DNA of 64,000 nt from Theocolax elegans (lineage: Eukaryota; Arthropoda; Insecta; Hymenoptera; Cerocephalidae). This document shows, in pieces, positions 1 to 12,583 of the stretch. The notes beneath the pieces are model-generated. The model was given only the letters and a program-made list of their open reading frames with translations, was not told the DNA's origin and did not search any database. The translations under genes and the position numbers were made by a program. The first letter of the stretch is position 1, and each line of letters opens with the position of its first letter. The stretch covers positions 31,865,058-31,929,057 of the forward strand of contig CM047426.1 in the NCBI GenBank assembly GCA_026168455.1, given 5' to 3'.

Positions 1-336
1 TATGTTTAAAGTATAATTGATTTAACCTCAAAATGATGATCGTTGAAAAAGTAGATTTTTTTGCGAGCCTCTAGAATAAAATAATGTTGAAATTGCACTA
101 GATAGCACGCATAGCTGCACTTGCGAGAATCTGAAACAAAAAAAGCCCGAAGGCACGATGACTGCAGAATAAAATCTTGATTCAAGCGGGAGGTCGATTT
201 TTGACGTGTGTTGTTACTTACTTAGAGAGAGAGAGAGAAAAGCGTAAGAAAGCTGTGATGTCGTGCCACGAGGAAAGTGCCGATTTACCCGAGTGTGCAG
301 AGAGATTAAGCGCGCCGCGAATGCATAATTAGTTAC
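1..336. other. Unassigned flank with a short GA/CT run
   Basis: I see no supported gene here. The sequence is moderately AT-rich, with a short GAGA run near 223-238. It ends where the GATA tail of the neighbouring minus-strand non-LTR element begins. Confidence 0.4.
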
Positions 337-982
337 AGATAGATAGATAGATAACACTTTATTGAGACCATGGGGTATAACCCTATATGGCCCTAATGGA
401 AGTACATTATAATCATACATTCATGATTCAAATACAATAAATATAATCTTACATTAAATTAAAATTAAAATAAAACTAAGGTAAAATTAGAAATAAAATT
501 AAAATACAACATAAGTTATTACAAGTATAATGTGTATGTAAGGTGTAAGGATGGATGGCTTAGTATATTAAGAACGCATTGTTGACATAAAAAATTTGAG
601 CGAAATATTGAGCGAACTGAGTTTAATATTAATGCATCACTATGCCCTCTTGCACCATACTCTGTTCCCAATCGGATCTGTCCCTCTCAAACAGAAAATT
701 TATTAGAGACGTTCTAAATATTGCAATGTTCGCGGGTGTTAACTCATGCATGTTTAAGGAGTTAATTATATCACTTGCCGAGATTAGGAATGACCGTTTC
801 CATGCTTCCGTTCTAGGTGATTTGTAGAGTAATGTTCTCTGCTGGAGGCGATTAGAACTACGTTTTACTACATCCCTTCCAACTATACGAAAGCGTTGTT
901 CTATATATTTAGGGTTGGAGTAAGCGAGAGCTTTAAAAGCCAATAAGGCCAAAAGCATTTGACGTCTTCTAGCAACAGAGAG

Positions 983-2372
983 CTACCCCAGTTTGAGTCT
1001 ATAAGGAGTGACATGATCTCGTCTTGGAATGGATCCATATATAAAGCGAATGCCTGCATTTTGAAGTCGCTGTAGCTGTAGGTCTCGAGTTTTATCTACA
1101 TCATTATAGACTGATGCAGCATAATCCAAATGAGGAAGAACCAGTGACATAACCAGATGTTTTCTAAGATCAAGGGTCAGTGCATGACGATGGGATTTCA
1201 AAATACGGAGACTGGAATGTACCCGTGTAGATATTTGTTTAACGTGACGTGTCCAATTCAGAGTAGGAGTAAGGTAAACACCTAAAAATTTTATTTCCTT
1301 CTCAAAAGCCAATACCGTACCATCAATGTCAATCCCATCTAGTGTTGCCTGATTCAACTGATTCACGTAGGTTTCACTACCAAAGAGCATAACTTTTGTC
1401 TTGTTGAGATTTAATGAAAGACCATTTGAACGTGCCCAGTTCGCTAATGCCAATGCATCTCGACTGATTTTGTTCATACCATTTTCCATTTAATTAGGCT
1501 AGAAAGAGTAATAGATCTGCGTATCATCAGCATAGATCATATGGGATCACCATTTCAACACACTGGGGAAGTCATTTATATACAGCGAGAAGAGAAGTAG
1601 TCCCAGTACACTACCCTGCGGAACACCATCCTCAACCCTAATCCAATCAGACACATGTCCCTCATCATCTATTACTGCCTGTGAACGAAATGCTAGATAC
1701 GAGAAAAACCACTTAATACAATCACTGGATGCTCCTAGAGCTCTTAATTTCAATAAAAGCTTGTAGTGTGGTACTGTGTCGAATGCTTTAGTAAAAAAAA
1801 ACTGCTATTGTGACTTTCCTCATTTCAATGGCGAATTTGATGTCGTCTAGTACGCCCACGAGGGCCGTTTGAGTACTATGATGTTTCCGAAATCCAGCCT
1901 GTCTCACATCAAGAAGTTGATGCTGCTCCATGTAATTGCTAAGTTGTTGATGAGCAATTTTTTCGAAAATCTTTGAAGTCTCACAAAGTAAAGCTATTGG
2001 TCGTATATCAGATAGTGCTGAAATTGTTGACGATTTAGCAAGTGGACGTAGTAAAGCTCTTACCCAGGAAGATGGGAAAGTATTCAGTTTAAAGGATCGA
2101 TTGAAAATGTCCATTAATGCTACACATATTTGTGGCGAGAGGATTCTGAGCATGCCAGATGATAACGAGTCAGGTCCCATTGCTTTTGATGTGTTGGACA
2201 TTAGGACAGCCTGAACCTGAGCACAGTTGACAGGAGAGAAGTTAAAAAGTGGCCTCTGCAGATGTAGTGGAGGTTGAGTCATAAGCTCATCTAATTCCTT
2301 TAGTGAGAGTGATTCGCAGGTAGCTGAAACCGACGCAAAATGGTAGTTTAATTCATTTACAGTATAATGCAA
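983..2372 (-). pseudogene. Non-LTR ORF2 reverse transcriptase and C-terminal region, frameshifted
   Basis: The reverse transcriptase continues from the endonuclease over several frames. Segment 1788-2372 has the RPIALLCETSKIFEK and HSTQTAL motifs. Segment 1547-1753 has the DGVPQGSVLGLLLFSLYIND block. The catalytic YADD box is encoded at plus 1523-1534, just outside the longest open frames, and is followed by an in-frame TAG. Segment 983-1489 has the LNLNKTKVMLFG and KFLGVYL motifs and the C-terminal LDYAASVYND region. At least three frame changes and a stop mean no functional enzyme. It belongs with the endonuclease at 2484-3572 and the 3' tail at 337. Confidence 0.85.
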
Positions 2373-2483
2373 GAATGGAGAGGGTCGGGGTGTAGAGGAG
2401 ATTCCTAATTCCCTTATAGCTCTCCATTTGGATCGAACAGTGTCCGATTGTCTGATTTTTGTAGAATAATATTGATTCTTGGC

Positions 2484-3572
2484 TCAGTTGAGTAAGTTAC
2501 GTATAGATCTTCGCAGTGTTTGAAATTCATGTAGGTCTTCCCGACGACCAGAACGTCTTGCTCGTCTATATAACCTATCTCTCTCTTTCATTTTATTTCT
2601 AATCGCTGAAGTAACCCAGGGTTTTCTACGAATGTGAATCGTACAAGTGCGTATTGGAGCCACAATGCCAACTATCTTGAGCGCATGCTCAGAGAAGCAA
2701 GCAACTGCATCATTCAATTCTACTTCTGGATTACTCGTAAGAGGAATTCTGTTCAAGGCATTCACAAGAGCACCCGCACTAATACTGTTCAAATTACACG
2801 ATTTAAAAATTTTAGCACTGGTTCCCCTGCTGTGTAGATTCAGATACAATAGAATGTAGTCATGACCTGCTATAAACGGTGCTTGAGATTTGCAATATTT
2901 TGCGATGCAATCTAAATTATTAACAATAAAAAGATCCAGCCAGGTGTTGGAAGGAAGGTCGACGCAATTAATGGCATGGTGAGTATTATCAGATGGAACC
3001 AAGTACAGCGAGAGGCATTCTATTGCATCTCTGAGATATTTCGAGTCGTGAATTTCTGTAGACATGTTGAGATTAAAGTCTCCTATAATTACTACACTTG
3101 TATAGTTCGGCAAGTAACTCTGTAAGGTCTCAAAAAATTCCTCAGGATAAGCTGCTTTTGGACAACGATATACAACCGCTACCAATACGCGATTGGAGCT
3201 GTTAGAGACTTCAACAATTATAAACTCTGGTTTATTGCTGAAAATCGGATTCGATGAAGAGAGTAACTTACTTTTACACTTGTCAGACACATACATCATG
3301 ACCCCACCTCCCTGTTTATTAAGCCGATCATTACGAAATAGTGTGAATTCATCTAAATGTACCAATGCATCAGGATCCTCAGGTTTCAGAAATGTTTCAG
3401 TTATTGCAACAACATCTGCTTGAAGCTCCAGGATTTGAAGTTCAATTATATTGAGATTGGGAATGATGCGGTTCGCATTGCAGTGAAAAACATTAAAAGT
3501 CCTGAACAGAGGAAGAGGATTTAAGACATTAGCTGATCTAAGTGTTGACGATTCTTGAGACATGAACTTCAA
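2484..3572 (-). pseudogene. Non-LTR ORF2 endonuclease domain (EEP family), broken
   Basis: This 362-codon open stretch encodes the N-terminal endonuclease of ORF2, which nicks target DNA to prime reverse transcription. Visible family motifs are the substrate/metal-binding run around DVVAITETFL (about residue 53), the glycine-rich GGGVMMYV segment (about 88), the VVIIGDFNLN metal-binding block (about 160) and the C-terminal GHDYILLYL segment (about 240), where the canonical SDH-type motif reads GHDY. The frame ends with an in-frame stop at 2484, and the reading continues towards the RT in another frame, so the polyprotein is disrupted. The upstream 3605-3814 region shows no convincing ORF1. 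Confidence 0.85.
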
Positions 3573-3849
3573 GGTAGTATGGTCGCCAATATCAGCAAAC
3601 CCACTCAGTTTGTTTCCGGTGTCATGGTCAGATGATTTAGTGTAGTAAGAAATGGAGGATAAGGTATGCCGGTTTGATAGTTTTTTGGTTTAATTAGACG
3701 ATTCAGTTCGTTCATATTTGCTACAAAAATTAGTGCACCGTGTACAGTTTTACGTATATAAACTGTAAGGTTACGTACAATCGGACGTGGTAGGTTTGCT
3801 GCTCGTGTTATCACAGTCGCACTACGCCAAAGTTCGTAAACTTTTTTGG

Positions 3850-4780
3850 GCCATATAGCATGAATGTATATACCGCTGTAAACTCGGTCCGATACCTTGG
3901 TATTCTTTTAGATTACAAACTGACTTTTAATCAGCAAATAGAAAAAACTGTAAACAAATGCAAAAACGCACTTAACATGATAAAGTTTGTAAGAGGAGTT
4001 TGGTGGGGTGCTAATCCGAGCACACTTCTTATAATTTACAAATTCTATATTAGATCTCTTATCGATTATGCAATTTTTGCTTACTTACCGGATACAAAAA
4101 ATAGTATAAATAAACTTGAAAAAATTCCGTATTCTGCTATCAGATTATCATTAGGGTATCGTATTAGCACTCCCACCAATGTCCTCCTTGCTGAATCTAA
4201 ACTTACACCCATATATGAGCGTTCAAAATACCTATGCATGTCATACTTATCTAAGATAATATCAAATTCCAGTTTACTAGTCAATAAAGCAATTAACAGC
4301 TTTTTTCTTCTTTTTAAAAAAAGAAGAAAAGAACAATACTTACTCAAAGTATTGACAACATTTTCTCTTTAAAACATGAAATTGACATTACACAACATTT
4401 TAATCTCTATTTAACAGAATATGATCATCTCGTCTATAACGTAGAAATTGATACTGAATTTGGAATAGTATTAAAATCATCAGACGATCCTAACAAACTC
4501 CTTGAGGAATTTATAAATTGTGAAAATGCTATTCCGATCTACACAGACGGCAGTAAAATTACAAACGGTAATTCAGTTGGTACTGCTTGCTATTCCGATG
4601 TCTTAAAAATGAACACACAAATGAGTATAAATAACAAAGCCTAAATTTTTACAGCTGAATGCGTACCAATAAGCAATGCACTTGAACTTGCAACGATTGA
4701 TTCAAATATAATAATTCTTACGGATTCCTTGAATGCATTAAAAAAACTTAAGTCTTCAATCTTCGACATCAAAACCAATT
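3850..4780 (+). pseudogene. Fragment of a second non-LTR element: RT C-terminus plus RNase H
   Basis: On the plus strand, 3860-4372 encodes the C-terminal thumb region of a non-LTR reverse transcriptase (VRYLGILLDYKLTF, then IYKFYIRSLIDYA). After a frameshift in an A-rich run near 4320, the frame from 4501 reads an RNase H domain: IYTDGSKI (first Asp), TAECVPISNALELA (Glu) and ILTDSLNALKKL (second Asp). An in-frame TAA lies at 4642-4644. RNase H after RT is typical of the I/R1/LOA group, so this is a different lineage from the minus-strand element next to it. It is truncated at both ends: the 5' side abuts 3605-3850 and the 3' side stops at a (TA)n run at about 4782. Confidence 0.85.
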
Positions 4781-4806
4781 ATTATATATATATATATATA
4801 TATATA

Positions 4807-4850
4807 CTAGGGGGGCTTCGCCCCCCTGCGCGCTTCGCGCGCCAACCCCC
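4807..4850 (-). mobile_element. Helitron-like 3' terminus with GC-rich hairpins
   Basis: Read on the minus strand, the sequence ends in two hairpins, GCGCGC-GAA-GCGCGC and GGGGGC-GAA-GCCCCC, followed directly by CTAG and then a host T. A hairpin, CTRR and a T flank are the Helitron 3' signature, but here there is almost no spacer between hairpin and CTAG. The terminus matches a second copy at about 26,972-27,033 in the other orientation. The 5' end is not identified; the element body would extend rightward into the AT-rich 4.85-6.0 kb region. No Rep/helicase ORF is visible, so it is at best non-autonomous. Confidence 0.55.
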
Positions 4851-6089
4851 TATTTTTAATTTCGAAAAAGGTTTTTCGTAATTAATTTATTTAAAATAAT
4901 GTTTTAAATTGTATTATTTTTTCACTACCATGGACACCTTAAAAATTAAACAGATTCACACAACACCTTGGAGGTATTGCTATAGTTATTATAATTTATA
5001 AATAAAAGTTTACCAAAATTTAGTGTAATGAAATCAGAATAAAAATAATAAAAAAAAATAAAGACATATTAAATGTTAACTGTAAATTTTAAACTATATG
5101 AACTCTTATAAAGCTTAAATTTATATTTTAATAATTATAAATGTTAATGAAAAATTAACTTACCAAAAATAGTAAAGTACATATACTTACTAAATTGTAG
5201 TATTTTAGTTAACAACTTATTAAAATTTTGGATTATTTTAAACCGTTATAAATAGATATTCACCTTCTAAAATTAATTTATTTAATGACGAACGATCGTC
5301 GCCAAAAGTTCTATGTCATTAATATTTTGTACTTTAAGAGTAATAAAACTTTCTTCTTAATTAAATTAATTTTTGTATTAGCTTTAAAGAATTATTTATA
5401 ACATTTTAGCGGTATATAAATAAAAACCTGTTTCTTCCATTTCTCCCGTAATTCGTAATTTGCACCCTCTTTCAAAATTTGCGTTTTAATCCATAATTAT
5501 ATCCAATTTATTTTTCCCTTTAATTACAGAGCCCATATATTTATTTTAATTATTATAAACAAAGGCATTCCTTAAATAACCTTTTGTTTCTAATAAATAC
5601 ATACTTGTTTATATAAAATATTGTTTTATATAAATATACGTAATCTACTTACTTATATATCCATACAATTTTTAAATTTTGATTTGAATAATATTTAAAT
5701 TAAATACTACTAAAATAATAATTTTCGAAAAATTTTTGAAATGTAATTCGTATTTTATATTGCCTCTGTTAAAATTTGAATTTTCTTTTGCCATTACTGT
5801 TTATAATAGAATTATCTTAAAAATGCAATAATTAATGTATTAATTTTTAATTTATTGTGTATTTCACATATAGCTATTTGAAAAAGTGTATGTTATACTT
5901 GATTAATATTTATTTTATCTTCGTAAAATTGTGCATATTTTTAAAAACATTACATTAAATTTTAGGTCCGTTTTTATTTTATGAGTTTTATCAGGAATAA
6001 GTAAACTAATACACATTCTTTCAAGTTATATTCACAACTTTTTTTTGCGCACGGAAAAAATACATATATTATCTATTCTTGAAAAAACA
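4851..6089. other. AT-rich DNA without recognisable genes
   Basis: This is very AT-rich sequence with no supported ORF. A diverged pair of about 50-bp segments (about 5845-5895 and 6143-6195), both containing a CACATATxGxTATTTGxAAAAGTGTATG core, suggests an old local duplication. It may be the body of the Helitron-like element whose 3' end lies at 4807. Confidence 0.4.
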
Positions 6090-6405
6090 AATAACACGTA
6101 CACACACATACGCACACACATACGCACACACATACACACACAATTTTTAACCCATTGTATATATCACATATGGATATTTGGAAAAGTGTATGTTCACACA
6201 CACACACTCACACACACACTCACTCACGCACACGCACACGCACACGCACACGCAAGCACACACACGCACGCACACACACAAACACACACACACATATATA
6301 TATATATGACATATATATATAACATATATATGACATATATATATATAACATATATATATATAACATATATATATGACATATATATATATAACATATATAT
6401 GACAT
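6090..6405. repeat. Compound CA / TA microsatellite
   Basis: Runs of ACACAC with interspersed GC dinucleotides (6098-6295) pass into (TA)n interrupted by a recurring GACATATATATAACAT unit (6296-6404). The reading frames across it are low-complexity artefacts. Confidence 0.9.
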
Positions 6406-6409
6406 ATGC

Positions 6410-7630
6410 GTTGGCGAATATGCACAGATAGCGGATAAAATAAAATGGCGAACGTACACTAGCGGAATTAGAAGGAAAATAGGTGGCGTTACGCACGATT
6501 ATCGGTACGTCTACTACCACCGATCTGGCGAATAGGATAGCGGAAAGGGAGAACAACTAGCTTCCCTATCGGTAGCGGATAATATGAATCGGAGAAGAAG
6601 GACGAGACTCCTTCCCCGACCGCCGTATAGAATAGACGTGTTGAGAGAGAAATAGTATCAAAGTAGCCATTTTTGAGATCCGCTGAGGTTGAAAGGAAGT
6701 TAAAGTATTGAGACGATTTAATTGTTGTTGAACGATTAGTCGGAGCGAGAGACACCCGAAACCTAGGGTTGAATATTCAGTCAAGAAAGAGATAGTTAAT
6801 TCGTAAAAAGGAGAGTTCTCGAATTGCGGTGAGTGAGGAAGTATGGCGTATTGTAAGGTATGAGAGTGTGAGAATAGGACGTTCCGTGGATATTGTAAAT
6901 TAGAATAGCCGCGCGAAGATCGATAATTTAACCGATTTAGTATACGATACGAGGATTAGCGGTAGCGGTCAATCAAACCCGAATTTATTACTATATTTTC
7001 TTTAGCGTTTCGCGACGATTTACTAAATTAATTCGTATGTAATATATTGAACGATAAATCATCGGGATTTCTGAAAGCGTTTGTAATTATTGTATATTTA
7101 ATTAATGATAATTAAAGTGTTGATAATTGTTATGTTGAATTGGAGAGATTGATTATAACCCGAGTAAATTATCCAAATTCCTACAACGTGGTTCCGCCAT
7201 CTTTCCCGTGATGACAACGTGGAGCCCGCGACCCTGAATCGGCTTGATGTTAGTTTTACCGGTAACTGGCGCCCAATTAATTAAAATCGTTACCGGATAA
7301 TAATTATTAATTAGTTATTATTACTTATTTGTTGTAAGCCACAGTGACATGTTGCACTACGGGAACGACTCGTTAAGAATCGAAAGTGCAACATCACAAT
7401 ACAAATAAGTAAACCGTGGTTTAATAATAAAAATTTGAAACGTAAGGATATTGTAATGTTGAATAGATGCAGGGCCAACCGTTAAAATCTAGCAGCGTCG
7501 TCAGCTCGTATGAATATTGTAGACCAACCTATGTGTACATGTAATAATATCGTACAAGATTTAGATTACATACTATATGGCAGTGTTCTCTGTACGACAA
7601 CCAAAGAATTAAATTTGTAAAAACACTGAA
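6410..7630 (+). other. Possible remnant of an LTR-retrotransposon 5' region
   Basis: This GC-balanced stretch is unlike the surrounding AT-rich DNA. It has no protein-coding frame that I recognise. At 7267-7276 it contains TGGCGCCCAA, the first ten bases of the tRNA-Lys primer-binding site seen intact in the 16.5-kb element. ACAACGTGG occurs twice shortly before it (about 7183 and 7214), and an inverted repeat TGTTGCACT/AGTGCAACA follows at about 7350-7393. I infer a solo or truncated LTR plus leader, but no second LTR or clear TG...CA boundary was found. Confidence 0.3.
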
Positions 7631-7734
7631 AAAATTACACATCTTTTTGCCCTACATTAGTACTATCATACTTGCGGATACTCGAACTTCGTTGCACAAA
7701 GCCATATCCAAATTCTTTCATGATTGTAATCTCA

Positions 7735-8186
7735 TTTTTTTTTTTTTTTTTTTTTATTTTGTTTAACGTCGCTCTATTTATGCTGCCAGGGCTAATCAGC
7801 GACGGAGGTGAACGGTGTGTCTGTAAACAAAGCACATGTAGTTGAAACAGTGGTGGTTGTGTCCATCGGAAGATATCATCGGTCACTGTAATTAGTCTAA
7901 TAATTACAGTTTCCTGTCCTCCCGATGGAACCACCGCGATCCTCTTTACATCTTCGCGTCCCTAACGTTCCCTATAGTTCAGATGCCCGTGCCTCTTATG
8001 CACTGACAAGTGCACGAAACGTACGCGCACCTGAACTGGCGTCACATTATAGTGACACGCCGAGCCACTGAGTCGCGGTGTTCGAAAAATGCACATGAAA
8101 AAATTTTCAGAGGTACACGTCTGGGATCGAACCCACGACCCTCGGTGTGAGAGTCGGGAGCTCTACCCATGAGCCACCGCGGCTCC
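7735..8186 (-). mobile_element. tRNA-derived SINE, full-length copy 1
   Basis: Read on the minus strand, this has a tRNA-like head with an A box (TGGCTCATGGGTAGAGC) and a perfect B box (GGTTCGATCCC), a unique body of about 370 bp and an A-rich tail. It is flanked by a 14-bp target-site duplication TGATTGTAATCTCA at 7721-7734 and 8187-8200. The head most resembles tRNA-Lys over the D arm and the GGTCGTGGGTTCGA region. It would be transcribed by RNA polymerase III and mobilised in trans by a LINE. The second copy at 11,117 is nearly the same sequence. Confidence 0.92.
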
Positions 8187-8260
8187 TGATTGTAATCTCA
8201 ATATTTAACATAAAGTTAACAATGTGAATAGTATTAGTATTATTATAACATATGTCTTTA

Positions 8261-8685
8261 TGTTTTTTATTCTTGATTTGTGCTCTCTTTTTCCTGGCAC
8301 TTCCTACCGTTTATCCCCCTGGGGGACTTTAACGGTGTCCACCTACCACCTATGTGTGGGTGTTTCATCCCTCTCTTAAAAACCCCACCATCTGGCATTC
8401 GCCCGGGGTTATGCCCGTGGATGAGGGAAACCTGTGAAGCAGGGAAAACCTCATCCGAGATGGCCGGTGTATTCGAAACATTCTTTTTGGGTGTCAAACT
8501 CACATTGCGTAGGCCTTGACACCGAAACCGAATGTTTCACACCTCCCGCTCACGTTGTGAAGTGTGAAAAAACACCTGACCCGCCACGAAAGCCAAACCC
8601 ATCCAAGTGCGAACCGCACTCAGTGCTGCTTAACTTCCGTGACCGGCCGAGGTGCGTCTCCGCCACTCCGCCACCGTGTCGGTTA
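8261..8685 (-). mobile_element. 5S rRNA-derived SINE (SINE3-type)
   Basis: Read on the minus strand, the first roughly 90 bp resemble the internal promoter of 5S rRNA: a box-A-like AAGTTAAGCAG (about 8630-8640) and a box-C-like TTGGATGGGT (about 8597-8606), in 5S order and spacing. The rest is a unique body and an A-rich tail. A 15-bp duplication AACATATGTCTTTAT flanks it at 8246-8260 and 8686-8700, showing LINE-mediated insertion. 5S-derived SINEs are known from several animal groups. The body contains an inverted motif around GTGTCAAACTCACATTG / CAAGGCC. I do not recognise the family. Confidence 0.85.
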
Positions 8686-8700
8686 ACATATGTCTTTATA

Positions 8701-11104
8701 TTATAACACTATTATATGTAATTTAAACAAATGTATGTAATGCTAAAAAATCTTGTATGAGATTAATAAAGCTTAATAATAATAATAAAAAAAAATAGAC
8801 ATAAAAAATGATGAATTAAATTCATAAAGGGAATAAGTATACAAATTCAATTTATTTCGAAAATATATGCAATTGATTTAACGAGTCAATTTGCGATTAT
8901 TATGCACTACATTATTTTACTCACAAATCCAAATTTTTTTTTTATCTAAGCAATACTTGTACTTATCTTCATTGATAAATTTTATAATTTATCAAATCAA
9001 TTACTGAATTTATATTAAGGATTAAATAAGATTAATAGTAAATTAATATATTCTCCATATTATAAAACAATTTTTGTAGAAACATTAAAATAATATAAAA
9101 ATTATAATATATATTATAATATAAAAAATTAAAATGCTTAATTAACTTCTATGAAGATATTGATTTAATAATTATTAAAACTTATGTTAATTTTTTATGC
9201 ACAATTTTAAAACAATTTTTCCTCTCTTCAGGTAAAACAATGTTTGCTAAGAAATTTGCCGAACCTTCTGGAATCAGGCAGTAACTTTTTGAGATATTCG
9301 TGGAACAACACTTTTTTTGATGACAAAAATGTAAGGTTCTCCCGTATAATGGTCGTGCCTAAAATGGTAGTTCTAGCAGTGCGAGTTGAAGTTATGGAAA
9401 TTGTAGATAAAAAAAGGCTGTAAATCCTTATCTATGGTTTTGAGGTTATGTGTTATAAACAGGGGAAAATGCCTAAAAATTAGGTTTTTCGAAATTTTAG
9501 TATGTTCTAGAAAAAAATGCAAATTCTGACATCGCTATTTGAAAGACCAGAAAAAAATTTATAAAAACCATTATTTAAAAGTTAACAAGAAATTTATAAT
9601 ATAACCTAAACCATAATTGAAAGATTCGAATATTTTTCCTAAACTCAATTTTGAACCAAAGAATTGTGAAAAAATCCGGGTTTTTCTTACATAAAAATAT
9701 AAGTTTATGAATTTTTTTTCAAATTTTTTGAAGCAAAGCTTTTGAGCGGAAAAAATTGTTTTCGAAAAAACACGTTTTTTAGGTTGGAGATCCCTGTCAG
9801 CACCTAAAGAACTGAATTTTTGGCCAGAAGAGATTTTAATAATGTTTCTTTCGAGTGTCAATTACAAATAAATATCCAAGTCAGTGTTATTTTAACCATC
9901 TTATTCCACTAAGCATTTTAAGCACGAAGCAAATTATCGGTAAAATAAAATTAAGAAAAGTTAAAGTATTCTCAATAGTGATAACAAACGTATCACTTTA
10001 ATTAGCAGAAGCCTTATTCTTATGCAATAAAATTACTTTATCGTCATAAAAATTGTTGATGTAAAATAGTTTTATCATAAGTTTCTCGCCTAAGAATATT
10101 GCTGATCGTTATTGGAAAAATCTTAAATCGCAAAATTTTAATTGTATCTACAAATTTTGCACTTGTTCTATTTAAAGCGAAAGTTTTAGTGAAAAAATAA
10201 TTTAAATTTGTAAAAGAAAACCAATATCTAAAAAAGTAAAATTATTAGTATAATTTCGTTTAATGATGATTGCCATTTTTAACACACTGAAGGATGCGAA
10301 ACTAAAATAAGTAGTATGCTACTAATATATAAATTATTAAACAATAATCCTTTAATTTTATATGATATAATTATAGTATTAAAAAGCTATTAAAGATTTT
10401 CTTTATCGATTTTATTCACGTTAGATAATGAGTACTAACAAACAAGACAAGAAAAAAATAGTATATAATCGGTTTTTGAAGAGCTTTAAAATCTGTTATC
10501 CATATTTTTTAGGAATTCTCGTTAACTCATATATCTATCAATTCGAAAACATGTGCAATACTTATCCCTAATCATTATTTATTAAAAATACGGTTTTCCA
10601 CGATTTTTCGGTGTAGGAACTTTTTAGAGTATTCTTGTTGTATTAACCTGCAACTTTGTGGAATAACTTATTATAATTATCTAGTGCTTTTGTATTTTTG
10701 TAAAATTGCATATTTATCTAAATAAATCTAATAATGGTTTTTTTTTGCTCGGTCGATGACCCGTCGATAATATAAGTACGTTTAGTGAACTCCATTCTGT
10801 GCAGATCATTACTTGACAAACCAGTTTGCAAAATATTACTGTACTTTAGAAACTATCTAAACATTTTTTTAAATTCGTAAAAAAACAATGCATTCTTGAA
10901 TCAGTAAACAAAGGAAACATTTACGTTTTTTTACAAAATGCAAAATATGATATGACTATATATAACATAGTGGATATTAATAATTTATTGGGATTGCCGT
11001 AACAAATCAATACATATAATAAAATCGTTTGGAGTTGGTTTATTTTACAATGTACACGGTATGTACCCAGAATGGAATGTATAATCATTTTATTATTTTA
11101 GATT
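8701..11104. other. AT-rich DNA, no gene recognised
   Basis: About 2.4 kb of AT-rich sequence with a short (AAT)n run at about 8772-8790. Around 9285-9315, a phrase TTTTTGAGATATTCGTGGAACAACAC recurs with changes at about 26,712-26,740, so both are probably pieces of one dispersed repeat. No open frame here has recognisable protein features. Confidence 0.4.
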
Positions 11105-11116
11105 GATATAAGTAAA

Positions 11117-11568
11117 AGTAAGGAGCCGCGGTGGCTCATGGGTAGAGCTCCCGACTCTCACACCGAGGGTCGTGGGTTCGATCCCAGACGTGTACCTCTG
11201 AAAATTTTTTTCATGTGCATTTTTCGAACACCGCGACTCAGTGGCTCGGCGTGTCACTATAATGTGACGCCAGTTCAGGTGCACGTGCGTTTCGTGCATT
11301 TTTCAGTGCATAAGAGGCACGGGCATCTGAACTATAGGGAACGTTAGGGACGCAAAGATGTAAAGAGGATCGCGGTGGTTCGATCGGGAGGACAGGAAAC
11401 TGTAATTATTAGACTAATTACAGTGACCGATGATATCTTCCGATGGGCACAAGCACCACTGTTTCAACTACATGTGCTTTGTTTACAGACACACCGTTCA
11501 CCTCCGTCGCTGATTAGCCCTGGCAGCATAAATAGAGCGACGTTAAATAACATAAAAAAAAAAAAAAA
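11117..11568 (+). mobile_element. tRNA-derived SINE, full-length copy 2
   Basis: The same SINE as at 7735-8186, here on the plus strand. The A box is at about 11,130-11,148, the B box GGTTCGATCCC at about 11,174-11,184, and a poly-A tail follows. It is bounded by the 12-bp duplication GATATAAGTAAA at 11,105-11,116 and 11,569-11,580. The body contains a perfect 10-bp inverted repeat (ACTGTAATTA / TAATTACAGT, 11,399-11,424) that is also present in the other copy. Good conservation of both copies and of the flanking duplications suggests fairly recent activity. Confidence 0.92.
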
Positions 11569-11580
11569 GATATAAGTAAA

Positions 11581-12192
11581 TAAATAGTATTTAAATACAA
11601 ATAATGCATGTCTATTATGATTTCTGAACGAGTGTTCTTTCATAGAAAAAAAAAAGGAAAAATCTTCTCTATATTCTGTACCAATGAAATTGCATATGTA
11701 TAGTAAATCGAAATTGATTTCCATTGGTTGAAAGTTTAGCTGGAATTATCTTGACCACAGTATGAACTTTGATGAGTATGTATAATATAATCTTTTCTAA
11801 GCAAGCTGTTCGATATTACAGAAATTTTTTTAAAAGATTCATCACTTTCGTGTAAATATTTTGAGAATAAAAACGTATTTACATATCTCGTATTGTCAAT
11901 AATAAATATGTAATTTTAGATTCTTTGGGTAAAGTATGAGAGAATGTCAGTTGAGAGGAAGTTTGAAGGAGAACTTGGCGTGACATAAAGCAGAATCAAG
12001 CAGGTAAAGAAAAAGAATGAAAAGCAAGCGAGTGCAAGACGCTCGGTCGGCAGGTTCGACGACCATCGCGTCCTCGACCATTCAAAACTTATATTCACCG
12101 GGCCTCGATGACGCGCATACAGCGAACATACGATAGACAGGAAATCGAGAACCTTCTCTGCACCAAGTTGCGTTCGAGAGACCCGAGCTCGC
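11581..12192. other. Unassigned AT-rich to mixed DNA
   Basis: Nothing recognisable as a gene. Base composition becomes more balanced from about 11,930 onward, approaching the CT-rich block. Confidence 0.35.
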
Positions 12193-12503
12193 ATGATGCA
12201 CACCTATCAAGTTATAAAAAGAGACTTTGTGGAGACCTCAAGGAAAAAGATCACAAGTGTAGACACAAACGCGCGCACGTGTGAATGCCGAAGCAAGCTA
12301 GTGCATCTCGTTTCCCACCTTCCACCGTTGACGCTCAAGAAACAAAGATATAGAGAAGTAGAAGAGACAAAGACATGCAGTCTGCTGCATAAGCTTATTA
12401 AAGTTCGGCCGGACTATGTCGGTCTTGTTCTACTGCAGGTTCACTCGCTCTTTTTTTTCGTCGAGTTTCCAGCGCAAAATCGACGCGTCTTCCTCTCCCT
12501 GTT

Positions 12504-12583
<80 letters not shown>

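Larger units (their letters stand above)
337..3572 (-). mobile_element. Degenerate non-LTR retrotransposon (CR1/L2/Jockey-like), minus strand
   Basis: Read on the minus strand, this is a 5'-truncated, mutated non-LTR element. The order is apurinic-type endonuclease (2484-3572), reverse transcriptase (983-2372) and a C-terminal region (629-958). Its 3' end is a short tandem tetranucleotide, (GATA)4 on the plus strand at 337-353, the kind of tail used by CR1/L2-type and related elements instead of poly-A. A short stem-loop (plus 370-388) precedes the tail. The coding region is broken into at least five frames, so the copy is dead. Exact clade is uncertain: the endonuclease and the HSTQTAL-type RT motif fit the CR1/L2/Jockey group, and no RNase H is visible in this copy. 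Confidence 0.85.
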